Made by a program: the position numbers and the translations under genes
Assembly: GCA_025642075.2 (NCBI GenBank)
Contig: JAODUO010000053.1
Span: 1,032,001 to 1,096,000, forward strand
Source of the DNA: Ridgeia piscesae
Taxonomy: Eukaryota > Annelida > Polychaeta > Sabellida > Siboglinidae
DNA length: 64,000 bases
Direction: 5' to 3'
Part shown: positions 9,054-64,000 of the stretch, in pieces
How the letters are laid out: each line of letters begins with the position of its first letter
How positions within the stretch are numbered: position 1 is the first letter of the stretch
Notes under the pieces: generated by a model
Database searches by the model: none
What the model was told of the DNA's origin: nothing
The model's input: only the letters and a program-made list of their open reading frames with translations

Positions 9054-12000
9054 TGTGTGTACTCACTGTACTGTGTATATGTGTTATATATATATCTCAT
9101 ATATATGTATATATTAGTGCTGGTTCGATATATCGAAGTATCGCGATACTTGCGAAAGTTCGATACTAATATTTAGTGGTATTGCAATACTTAAATATTT
9201 TTGGTATCGAACACCCATTGTTAGATACCTTCGATACTTTCGATTCATTCGATACTTCGAGATCAAGTCCATTCTTCGACGTCGATGCGAAGGCGCAACA
9301 TCGTTGTCGATGACGTCGTGGTTTACGGGAGCTAACACAACATCGCTTTGCTGCCTAACTTAACATAGGCAGTGTTGTTTAAAAATAATATAGCATCAAA
9401 TGTGAATTGTTTTCTAAAACTTTATTGTATAGTTAGTCTGTATAATAACTGTTTTCTGTGCACGATTTTAGCCTAGGTCAGACTTCGCTTAGCCTCAGTT
9501 ATCCAAACCAAGGTTCGTGACTCTTGTTTGGTGGCACTACCATGGCATCTGTCTCCCTACTTTACTTACGGCTATGTGTACATAAACACACATCCTACAG
9601 TATTTTTATAGAATGTTTATTGCACGCAGTAGTATTTATGAAACAAGGTTATTAATATAAATAATTATTCGAGCACAATGTGCAAGCTTTGTTTATCCGG
9701 GTTCTGTTTGGTGGCGCTGTTTTGCTGTTTGGTGGCACCACTGTTTGCTGTATACGACTCAACCAAGATGAACGACAGCATGTTACAATGTTCATTGCCA
9801 GTTTGGTTTTTCAACAAAGAGTGTCTGCTATGCCAGAAGCGCCCCAAAGATAGCGTGGGAAGTACATCGAATTTGCCAAAACATGCCACTGTCCAACATT
9901 CAAGAAACTATCAAAACGTGATGATCAACTTTCATTGAAGGACATGTCGACATCATCGTGGACAACGTCGCAATGACTCGATAACGTGTTCTATCAAAAT
10001 ATCCAACAATGAGCACGCAATAGACATTTAGTTACAGTCGAAGCGAATCACCATCGGTTGCCGAATCTACTCCTGCGGCCACAGCGTCAAGAAGTGACAT
10101 ACACGATGTGACTGATTGACGATGACGATACACTTACTGCATCCACTGGCACTGGCCAAACAGGTTCACCACTGGCAGAGGTAGAGGAAGAAACTGATCT
10201 GTTCTGGAAAACAGTTGCAAAAACATTATGGGGCTCGTTATGTGTACTTGATAATGTGGTAATTTAAGTTTTATATTTACAAATATTAGTGTGAACTGGA
10301 AAGTACAATTGAGATTTTAATTAATATTATTTCTATTATTAATTACCATGGTAGTGTTATTTTATTGTAATCGTCTATACAGTTTTTATGTTAAATTACA
10401 ATTATCTTTACAATATAGTTACAACAGTGAATGTCCAGTTGTACTGGCACTAATATAAGTGATAGGTATGTTTAACAAAAACATATTATTTGTATGTTAT
10501 GTTTCAGCATTGGGGTACTTGTTGATGGTAACTTTAGGAGACACGTTCACTTGATATTAAGCTGCTGTATAGTGTATTTGCAAACAGTTGGGGTGAAGTA
10601 CTGTTATTAATGAAATAACGGAACCCGGATCAACAAAGCTTGCATATTGCGTTCGAATAATTATTTATATTAATAATATTATTATTAAACTTGTTTCATA
10701 AATACTACTGCGCGCAATAAACACTATAAAAATACTATAGGATGTGTATTTTTGTACGCATAACCGTAAGTAATTCTTTTATTTATTTTTAATCGTCATT
10801 TATGACGTTAATTTTTAATTTATTTGTATTATTTTATATTTTTGGTATAATATATGCAGTCATTATTTATCACATTTTATTTATTATTGTTGTTTTAATA
10901 TTGTTACATTTGTCATATTGTATCAATGTCTGTCATGTATTTGTCTGTGTCTGTCTATACAGGGAACATAATGGAAATAAGTGCTTGCACTTTTTTGTGT
11001 CATCCCTATATTTAATGTACTTTGTATTTATATCTTATGTATATCTGTACAATGTTTTTTTTACATTTATAGTAAATAAATCCATCCATAATTCAGTGCA
11101 ATTAATTAATGTAGTTGCCTCTAGGTATCTTATAGCAGTTGTCTTTGTTGTTTTAATATTATATTACAATTACTTTTTAGTTTTACAGCAGTAATCAATT
11201 ATATTGAAATAGTTACAACTCTTGTTTGTTTACTTAAATAAAATGAAAATTGAACATTAATCATTGTTTCCATGACTATACAATTATCACATCCCCGGTA
11301 TTTCCCTACAAGTGAAAAATTTTGTGTGTTTCAGTCCCATTAGTCTAAGTGGATAGTATGTTTCTGTCGAGACCTCTACTGTACTGTATCAGACTTAAAT
11401 AAAAATTTCGAGTATTGAATAAAAATCTGGTATCAATTCATATCGAAAAATTCTGGTATCGAACCAGCAATATATTAATCGATATCGAAGAATTCTGGTA
11501 TCGAACCAGCACTACTTCTGTTGAATGCTGTTCTTCTACTGGGAACTGTGTTCTATATGGCTATTAGACTTACAACGTAAATATCGAGTATCAAACAAAA
11601 TTCAGGTATCGATCGGTATTGAACAAAACTTGGTATCGAACCAGCACTAATATATATATATATATATATATATATACCTCGGTACATACATATATATATA
11701 CACACACACACACTTTTCAACAATCAACAAAATAATACTTTTAGCAAGGACCTACTTTTTAGCACCTGGAGTGGGATGATGCAAACTTTGAAATCACGGT
11801 TCTGATGTGGTAAATAATTCTGCCCAAAAAGGCAGAGGCCAGTAATGGAATTGATACCACTTTCAAATTGATACCATGTAAGCAGAGGTCTAGCTGTGAG
11901 ATGTCTTACAGTATAGAATAATCACCCAAGACATCTTGTGGCCTTCAACAGCTGACTGAATTTACAGTTGTGTCACATGACCTGTATCATGTGACACAGA

Positions 12001-14102
12001 CTGGAGAATGGGTGGCGGGAGCTTCTGGCCAACATCTCTGTTTAGTGGCCAATATTATATGGAGAAAAACACAAGAAGTTTATTGAGAGGTAAATGTACT
12101 GAATGATTATTACAAGTACTTAGGTTTTTGTTACGCCAGTTCTATTCAGCTGTATGCAGGGGGTGACTGTTTTCACAATGTCACCTGTCACATGTGTTCT
12201 AGAGGAGAATACAGCTCAGGTGTGGTCTCTCTCTGCCAATGACATGATGGACGATGACGTCGACCTTATTGACGATGATGACTTATTGGATGAAGATGAT
12301 CTCAAGAAACCAGACCCAGCCTCTCTCAGAGGTAAACAACACCATCACTTTGTTTATAAGTATCACACTTTGACCTCGACACACCCAAATCTGCACACAG
12401 AGTACACTGCAGTTAGCCAAATCGCAACCCACCCACCAACCCCATGCATCACCTGTAATATTGATAGGTCGGTAGGTCTCTCTTGGGAGGGCTTGACACC
12501 CAGAGTGGACGCAGGCCCCAGGATTGTCTGGTCACATGGCCACAGTCACATGTCCAAGACCTGTAACTGACCCAGGACCGGTCACGCGATCATATCCAGG
12601 CCTCGCAGCCAGTCCTCTCGGTGTCACAGCTTGCCCCAGAGAGATACGGCCAGGCGGTCCCATTTTTGCCAAAGTAATAAATAATGTTTATACCTTAACA
12701 AATGTGTTTGAGTTGTTCTGTCATAAATCTGTAAATATAAAATACATCCACACTGTTAGTGTCAGCAGTCAGGCGATAATTCATTCCTTTCACTTTAGAT
12801 GTGATTGTCGAAGTTCATAGTCATAAAATATGTTAAACTTTATATATGGGGGCTACATCATCACCGCACATAACAGGGAGTATATATTTTCCTCGCTGTA
12901 ATGGCAAATTGATGATGTTATCAGCTATCTCGGATCGTACAAATCACAAGTAGCTCACCACATTGGTATGGGGTGAATCTGTAAGAATGAGTATACGTTT
13001 TTTAGTTATCTAATTTTATTTATTGATAGTGTTTAATCGAGTTTTAACATGAATAATTTAACTTCTTCTACATTTTCATCTGAATGTTACTTTTACAGTT
13101 TTTATAACACTCATCGAGTAGCTGGATATTGATTTTACACCGCTTTGAACATAACTGCGCATTATAAATATCATTAATCAATACTAAATGATTTTTTTTA
13201 CTTTGTGAATGCATGAGATTGTCCCTTATTGGTCTATTTGTTTGCAGTGGAGGGTGCAGAAGGCCCAAAGAAGAAGAAGGCGTGTAAAAACTGTACATGT
13301 GGACTGGCGGATGAGTTAGACAATGAGGCCGACAAGAAGCAACAACAGTCAACTCCCTCATGTGGAAACGTACGAGTTGTCTTCACTTCATTGTCTTCAA
13401 TCCTGTCAGTTCAGTGCTGATCTTCAGCTTGGAGGATGTGTACAAAACTGCAGTCATGTTGTGCATGAACATGCCATATACATCAGTTGGATTAACAGTT
13501 CTTCATATGTCAACAAAGAGAATTGTAGCAAAAAGTAGTGTAATATATTGGCTGTTCAACCAGACAACATTACTATAATGAAACCACTATAATGAAACCC
13601 CATCTTTTTGGTCAAGAAAAAAATAGCACGTAATTTCTACATTACTATATGTAATATACACAGCACTTTATTTTATACCCCCCCCACCCCATTCCAACCA
13701 AACTTGGTTTTAGTGTTGCACCACAGGTAAATGGTAAAAAAAAATTATTGAAGCATTTGTCAAAATACCACTTTTGGTTTGCCTCTAGTGTAGTTTAGAC
13801 TGCTTAGTAAGTGAATAAATATCTTAGCAGAATATTGTTCGGCCTTTATCATCACTGATCAATTTATTCAACCTTTGTCATTTGTTTGAAGTCCTAATGA
13901 AACGAGTCGAATGTTGGCAGAACTGACTCTTCATACATTTCTGGGTTTATATGAACGTATGTTTCAAACTTTTATGTTTTCTTTACAGTGTTACCTCGGG
14001 GATGCGTTCCGCTGTGCAAGTTGCCCCTACCTTGGCATGCCTGCCTTCAAGCCAGGGGAAACTGTCGTCATTCCCGATGCACATCTTGCAACAGCCGAAT
14101 AA
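7178..14102 (+). CDS. CIAPIN1: Anamorsin/CIAPIN1, cytosolic Fe-S assembly protein, 6 coding exons
   Basis: Anamorsin (yeast Dre2) is the electron-transfer partner of the diflavin reductase NDOR1 in cytosolic iron-sulfur cluster assembly. Exons 7178-7331, 7795-7994, 8715-8868, 12203-12331, 13248-13369 and 13989-14102 join in phase to 290 residues (human 312). Residues 1-170 form the methyltransferase-like domain ([32 protein letters not shown]). The linker carries [18 protein letters not shown] and [10 protein letters not shown], both hallmark motifs. The C-terminal CIAPIN1 domain has CKNCTC (C225, C228, C230) and the second motif CX2CX7CX2C (C251, C254, C262, C265) ending [12 protein letters not shown]. 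Oddity: the first cysteine of the [2Fe-2S] motif CX8CX2CXC is Ala216. An hAT-like element fills intron 3. Confidence 0.94.
7795..7994 (+). CDS. CIAPIN1: CIAPIN1 exon 2
   Basis: Acceptor tctccag, donor gtgagt. It encodes the core of the methyltransferase-like fold: [36 protein letters not shown] and [13 protein letters not shown]. The fold is known to have lost methyltransferase activity in this family. Confidence 0.92.
8715..8868 (+). CDS. CIAPIN1: CIAPIN1 exon 3
   Basis: Acceptor attgtccag, donor gtaaga. It encodes [18 protein letters not shown] and [18 protein letters not shown], matching the end of the N-terminal domain (FEVGSSRQLKLS in human). Ends in phase 1. Confidence 0.9.
9019..9050. 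repeat. TA microsatellite beside the hAT-like element
   Basis: A pure TA run just outside the left end of the hAT-like element; a matching run (11649-11676) lies at the right end. Confidence 0.95.
9562..9710 (+). repeat. Left arm of a long inner inverted repeat
   Basis: From cttacggctatgtgtac through catcctacagtatttttata, cagtagtatttatgaaacaa, ataaataattattcga and gcaagctttgttt to ccgggttc, this arm is matched in reverse by 10613-10773 with only scattered differences. Confidence 0.85.
9678..9938 (+). pseudogene. BED zinc-finger remnant of a hAT-type transposase
   Basis: The 86-residue frame ends with [19 protein letters not shown] followed by H-x4-H, the C-x2-C ... TSNL ... H-x4-H signature of BED fingers at the N-terminus of hAT transposases. 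The upstream 40 residues are hydrophobic and look non-native. The frame stops soon after and no dimerisation or catalytic domain follows. Confidence 0.6.
10613..10773 (-). repeat. Right arm of the long inner inverted repeat
   Basis: Reverse complement of 9562-9710 with small indels, including an extra AT-rich insertion near 10670. Together the arms could fold into a hairpin of about 150 bp with a 0.9-kb loop. Confidence 0.85.
11649..11676. repeat. TA microsatellite at right end of the hAT-like element
   Basis: A pure TA run abutting the right terminal motif. It hides any target-site duplication. Confidence 0.95.
12203..12331 (+). CDS. CIAPIN1: CIAPIN1 exon 4 (acidic linker)
   Basis: Acceptor tgttctag, donor gtaaac. 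It encodes [20 protein letters not shown] then [16 protein letters not shown], the most recognisable stretch of the family. The linker before VWSLS is about nine residues shorter than in human, so a very small exon could have been missed in the 3.3-kb intron upstream. Confidence 0.92.
13248..13369 (+). CDS. CIAPIN1: CIAPIN1 exon 5 ([2Fe-2S] motif, first Cys absent)
   Basis: Acceptor gtttgcag, donor gtacga. It encodes [19 protein letters not shown] and ends PSCGN. Three of the four cysteines of the first cluster motif are present; the expected first position (nine residues before C225) is Ala216. The first Cys of the second motif (C251) is also here. Confidence 0.9.
13989..14102 (+). CDS. CIAPIN1: CIAPIN1 exon 6 (C-terminus and stop)
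   Basis: Acceptor ctttacag. It encodes [20 protein letters not shown] then [10 protein letters not shown] and ends at TAA 14100-14102. Three cysteines (C254, C262, C265) complete the second cluster motif. Confidence 0.93.
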   Translation, partial: CYLGDAFRCASCPYLGMPAFKPGETVVIPDAHLATAE

Positions 14103-14550
14103 TACATGGACAATTACTGTGTCAAATTGACATTTGTGGCAAAGTTACACAATCATGTGTGGACATAGCGCCATCAATTATTGAGGACTTGTGAATGATA
14201 GCACAACGTGGCCAGTTGACAACTCTACATAACGTTGATGGTCTTTGGGTCGATCTTGCCAGGCAGTAGAGCAAGTAATTGACACTATAGCTCTACTGCT
14301 CCATTGCCAGTTGATCACACATCTCTAACATTATCCCAGGAAACACATCAGTTGAATAGACACTTTGGGTACGAGTACCTGGTAGCTAGAAACATGAGCA
14401 AAGATTGATCAAGATTGCTATTATACATGTATAGGCAAAATGCAGATGATAACTGCACTGGGACGCCATTACTTTGTATGTCATGAATCACACAGAGTTT
14501 ATGTGGACCATAAATATTAATAAACACTAATAAAATTATGACATGCATTT
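14103..14550 (+). promoter_or_regulatory. CIAPIN1: CIAPIN1 3'UTR with two polyadenylation signals
   Basis: AATAAA occurs at 14519-14524 and again at 14529-14534, about 420 bp after the stop codon, and no earlier AATAAA is obvious. Cleavage is expected about 15-30 bases further on. Confidence 0.6.
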
Positions 14551-14764
14551 ATAATGCCCAACCTTCTCCTATTTGAATATCCACTTGTATTGCACAAACT
14601 TGGAATGAAAAAGCTAAATAATATGCACAAAAAAATGTTAAAGGCATTTCACTGAGCCAGAGTATGCTTCACCTGATAAGTATGTTCCAGCCAAACACTC
14701 ATAGATGGCCTATAGTACAGTCATTAGTACAGGGCATCCCCCTCAAACATCAAGCCCATCCCCT

Positions 14765-14872
14765 CCTTGTGAATTCAAATGCATGGAAATAGTTCACTTG
14801 AACTTGTGAATTCAAATGCATGGAAATATTTCACTTGAACTTGTGAATTCAAATGCACGGAAGTGAAGTATT
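14765..14872. repeat. 37-bp tandem repeat, about 2.7 copies
   Basis: The unit begins cttgtgaattcaaatgcatg and ends ttcacttgaa; copies start at 14765, 14802 and 14839. Confidence 0.9.
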
Positions 14873-15615
14873 TCACTCAGTTTGCTGGAATATTTACATG
14901 TTGCCATTTGAAATTGGTCACTGCATCTAGATCTCTTCATGTTTCTGAATATAATTTATGCATTAAACCATGTAGTAATCACTTGAAACTTGTATTGGAA
15001 TTTTTTTTGACCAATCATAAAAAAATTCTCATTCAAACACCATTATGATACATACAGATCAGGTGAACATTCTGTTTGAATGTGGGGTCAATCACCAATA
15101 AACGGACAAATTGGTGTCACAAAAGACAAGTGTCAGTACTGCAACGCCAATTGACTGATCAGTAACCAGACACCTATCTACAGTGCTTGTGTATCAAAGA
15201 CATATTGGCATGCTTAATGACTCGTTGACCATACATTCCTTTACATTTACTTGCCATATATATTATGTATATTATGATCGAGTAAATTATTCTAAATGAA
15301 TAGTAATTTTTGCAATTGTTTAATTGTTGTAAAATCAGATACGTCCCATGTGTGATTTTATAAGCAGCTTTATCAAACAATCCCTAGTCTTTCAGGTGGC
15401 ATCCGTGAACAAGACAAACAATAAAATACATGCACTATTTTTCTCATTGAATTTTATAACTAGTATGTTTAGATTAGTTTGGATATCTAAAATATAAATA
15501 ATAATTTCCTATTGAATGCAAACCATTGGTGACATCAATGAGCCCCTTTACTGCTGATTGGCCCACACATCAACCCCCCATATTTGTTTTATGGCAGTGA
15601 TTTTAATATACAGCA

Positions 15616-15616
<1 letters not shown>

Positions 15617-15680
<64 letters not shown>
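15617..15680. repeat. TA microsatellite, 32 copies
   Basis: An uninterrupted TA dinucleotide run of 64 bases. A shorter TA run is at 16285-16303. Confidence 0.97.
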
Positions 15681-15683
<3 letters not shown>

Positions 15684-16559
15684 ATGGCTAGCACCAGTAG
15701 AGTATTTATTGTCAGTGCAGTTTGTGGGTCTTATAAATGTTTAGGAAAAGTTTAATTTGTTTTCATTATAGATTTATTTATGTATATCTTGATTACCTTC
15801 CCTGCTAAAACGTGCTACAGTTTATTGCAGAAAACTATTTTTAAATCATACATAAACCATGGTATATCATTTTACCATGCTTTAATCATAAATCATACTA
15901 ATATGTGGTTTCATTGTAGTTAACAATTATTGTAAATTCACTGTAGTCAACCATGGTACATTTTTGCAGAGTTGAACAAAACAAACATAGCTGTAGACCA
16001 ATTTGCAATGGATTCTGCATTTTTATGTCCCAGCCCAGAATCTTTCTCACAAGTCAACATATATTAGTGGGAATGCATTCCTTGGACAACATTCTTCTCA
16101 ACAGTGACATGACAGGTTTTCCACTTTGTCAACCACTTTGTACAATGTTTACCTAGTAATACCTACATGTGGTGTGCTGTAGAAATGTACTACATAATTG
16201 CATCATTGACTTCAATACAATATGTTTTATTGATACTATTTAATTTACTCCGTGTAATGAAACACAGCCTCCTAATAACAAAGATTATATATATATATAT
16301 ATAAGAAGACGTAATATGCAGATATGTCCGATAGCATAACCGGAAGACCCTTTAAGCCAAAGCAAAGCCAACAGGTGCCGATTGCCCAATGGCAGTGCCA
16401 ACACTGGTCACACAGTCACAGCATCCTCCCAGGGCCAAGTCAGGGGTCTTTGTGCTGCATTAGTGTAGTGAAACGGGTACTGACAATCAACTGCAGTGAT
16501 CCATATAGATCTCTGATTTGCGAGGATGAGTCACTGTCACAGTGCAAGAGTCGATGATC

Positions 16560-17460
16560 ATTGACATTGTCGACGTCACGTTGTTGTTGGGTCAGGTACA
16601 AGTGAGTTCTGGTACATGTAAGCTCTGGAGTCCCACAGGGTACTGTTCTTAGCCCCCATCCCAACTTTTTTCACTGACAATGCAATGCTCTACCGAAAAA
16701 TCAATAACCACACTGACCAAGACAACCTACAGCATGACCTAGACAGACTAATCAACTGGGAACAATCTTGGCAAATGACTTTCAACCCCTCCAAATGTGA
16801 AGTAATGCACATCACCAGTTCAAAATCACCCATAGATAACTCATACACAATACATGACGAAACACTCAAAGAAGTACCAGTAGCAACACACATCGGCATA
16901 GACATATCAAACAACCTCTCCTGGAACCCACATGTCAACAAGATAATAAATAAAGCAAACAGCAAGCTTGTATTCATTAACAGAAACTTAAAAGTCCATT
17001 CCCAGTCTATCAAAAGCTATGCCTATTGGATTCTGGTCCACCCACACCTCGAATACTGCTGCCCGGTGTGGGACCATGCATATTCCACCCGAAACATCAA
17101 CTATCTAGAGGGGGTCCAGCACCAGGGCCAACCATAGAACAGAGGAGGGCTGAGGGCTGAGGGCTGAGGCCAGACTTTCCACCAAATACAAAATAACAAA
17201 CAATCTTTTAGACATCAACCCCAACCAATACCTCAAGTCCGGACACAGCCAAACAAGATTCAACCACCCGCACAAATACAGACAAATATCCACCTCCCAC
17301 AACTACTACAAATACAGGTTCTTTCCCCGAATAATAGCCCAGTGGAACAGACGTCCATCTAATGTATTTACCCACAACAATTTCGATGCCTTCAATGGTG
17401 CATTGCATGATATTAACCTGTCAACTGCACTCTTCAGACACCTCCATTAGTAGTTAGACG
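16560..17460 (+). pseudogene. Reverse transcriptase 3' fragment of a non-LTR retrotransposon
   Basis: SSGVPQGTVLSP (about 16620) is reverse transcriptase motif 4. After a frameshift and a deletion that removed the catalytic FADD region comes AMLYRKINNHTDQDNLQHDL, then LINWEQSWQMTFNPSKCEVM and HPHLEYCCPVWDHA, the thumb and C-terminal region of Jockey/CR1-type elements. Further pieces (RFNHPHKYRQISTS, FPRIIAQWNRRPSNVF) follow in another frame. Broken and not functional. It ends about 500 bp before ZNF236 exon 1. Confidence 0.8.
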
Positions 17461-17940
17461 TCACACACCACCACCCCTGTCCCCCTCCACACCCAGTCCC
17501 TATCACTGACTTGTACTTTCCCTATCCACCCCACCCTAATCCCATATTTCCAAGAACAAAAACTTCCAGATAACACGAAGCCAGTCATCCTGAAACCAAC
17601 CATCCATGAATCATGATACTGCGTGATTCAAGGACTGAAGGAGTTTTACACTATAACAAATCACAATCGACTGTAAATAGCGGAATCATGTATGACACCG
17701 TCCCGTTTTGTAAATGCCACGATCAACTAAACAACTATTATGGCTTTAGTTATTAAAAAATACCACAGTTCAAACACTGTAACGAAAAACGAATCAGACA
17801 CGGTTGGCAACAGTGGAGTTTACGCATGAAAAGCATGTGCGCGCGTATTTACATACGGGCATTTTTCTACCAATATACAGCCTCATCTTGGCCGCCATCC
17901 TGTCCAAATCACCGCCATTTTTTCTGCAGATACCGAAATT

Positions 17941-64000
<46,060 letters not shown>

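Larger units (their letters stand above)
9114..11650. mobile_element. hAT-like DNA transposon remnant in CIAPIN1 intron 3
   Basis: The region is bounded by inverted copies of TTAGTGCTGGTTCGATA (left end at about 9114; right end reads TATCGAACCAGCACTAA, ending about 11650), with TA-microsatellite flanks that may be the target. Extra copies of GGTATCGAACCAGCA occur inside the right end (around 11450-11515). Inside are a BED-type finger frame and a long inner inverted repeat. No transposase catalytic domain remains. Confidence 0.6.
14551..17940. other. CIAPIN1-ZNF236 intergenic region
   Basis: About 3.4 kb between the CIAPIN1 polyadenylation signals and the candidate ZNF236 start codon. It holds a short 37-bp repeat, a long TA run, a retrotransposon fragment and otherwise AT-rich sequence. 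I see no further gene. Confidence 0.6.

Noticed and set aside
10802..11194. 130-residue hydrophobic frame inside the hAT-like element
   Set aside because: It is composed of AT-rich codons (Ile, Phe, Tyr, Leu, Val) as expected from AT-rich DNA; no transporter or transposase motif.
17105..17302. Minus-strand small frames over the reverse transcriptase fragment
   Set aside because: The plus strand carries the recognisable reverse transcriptase pieces; the minus frames are shadows.

Overview
This is nuclear DNA of an invertebrate animal. The coding sequence is split into short exons with GT/AG introns, and intron phases add up across every gene reconstructed here. Non-coding DNA is AT-rich and full of TA, CA and ACGC microsatellites, minisatellites and decayed non-LTR, hAT-like and SINE copies. 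The tRNA-derived SINE and the retrotransposon fragment with a 2A-like motif are of kinds common in marine lophotrochozoans. A mollusc is the most likely source, but the species cannot be fixed from the sequence.

Three conserved genes are visible. (1) Positions 1-5220, minus strand: TPX2, the spindle assembly factor that activates Aurora A. Nine coding exons are seen (about 550 residues) and the C-terminus lies beyond the left edge. (2) Positions 7178-14102, plus strand: CIAPIN1 (anamorsin), a cytosolic Fe-S assembly protein, six coding exons, 290 residues, complete. It stands head-to-head with TPX2; about 2 kb between them holds a possible shared promoter, a SINE and a retrotransposon 5' fragment. 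(3) Positions 17941-62513 and beyond, plus strand: ZNF236, a very large C2H2 zinc-finger protein. Twenty-three coding exons give about 1,742 residues and 27 fingers; the last fingers lie past the right edge.

Most of the window is ZNF236 intron. Three of its introns carry kilobase-scale tandem arrays: a 29-bp unit in intron 10 (31.0-33.5 kb), a 38-bp unit in intron 19 (43.1-45.7 kb) and a 67/68-bp almost pure pyrimidine unit in intron 22 (49.1-54.15 kb). The 29-bp and 67/68-bp arrays contain few stops and therefore give very long open frames (up to about 1,700 codons in all three frames) that are not genes. The 38-bp array is the most unusual object in the window. Each unit is a copy of the last bases of ZNF236 exon 19 together with its own 5' splice site, so the intron presents about 68 copies of the real exon/intron junction. 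A decayed version of the same thing follows the paralogous exon 14.

The three genes work in unrelated processes (mitotic spindle, Fe-S cluster assembly, DNA binding/transcription), and nothing suggests functional clustering beyond the possible shared TPX2/CIAPIN1 promoter. No RNA genes, CRISPR arrays or intact mobile elements were found. Splice sites are read by eye from consensus, phase and protein similarity recalled from the families; no alignment was run.
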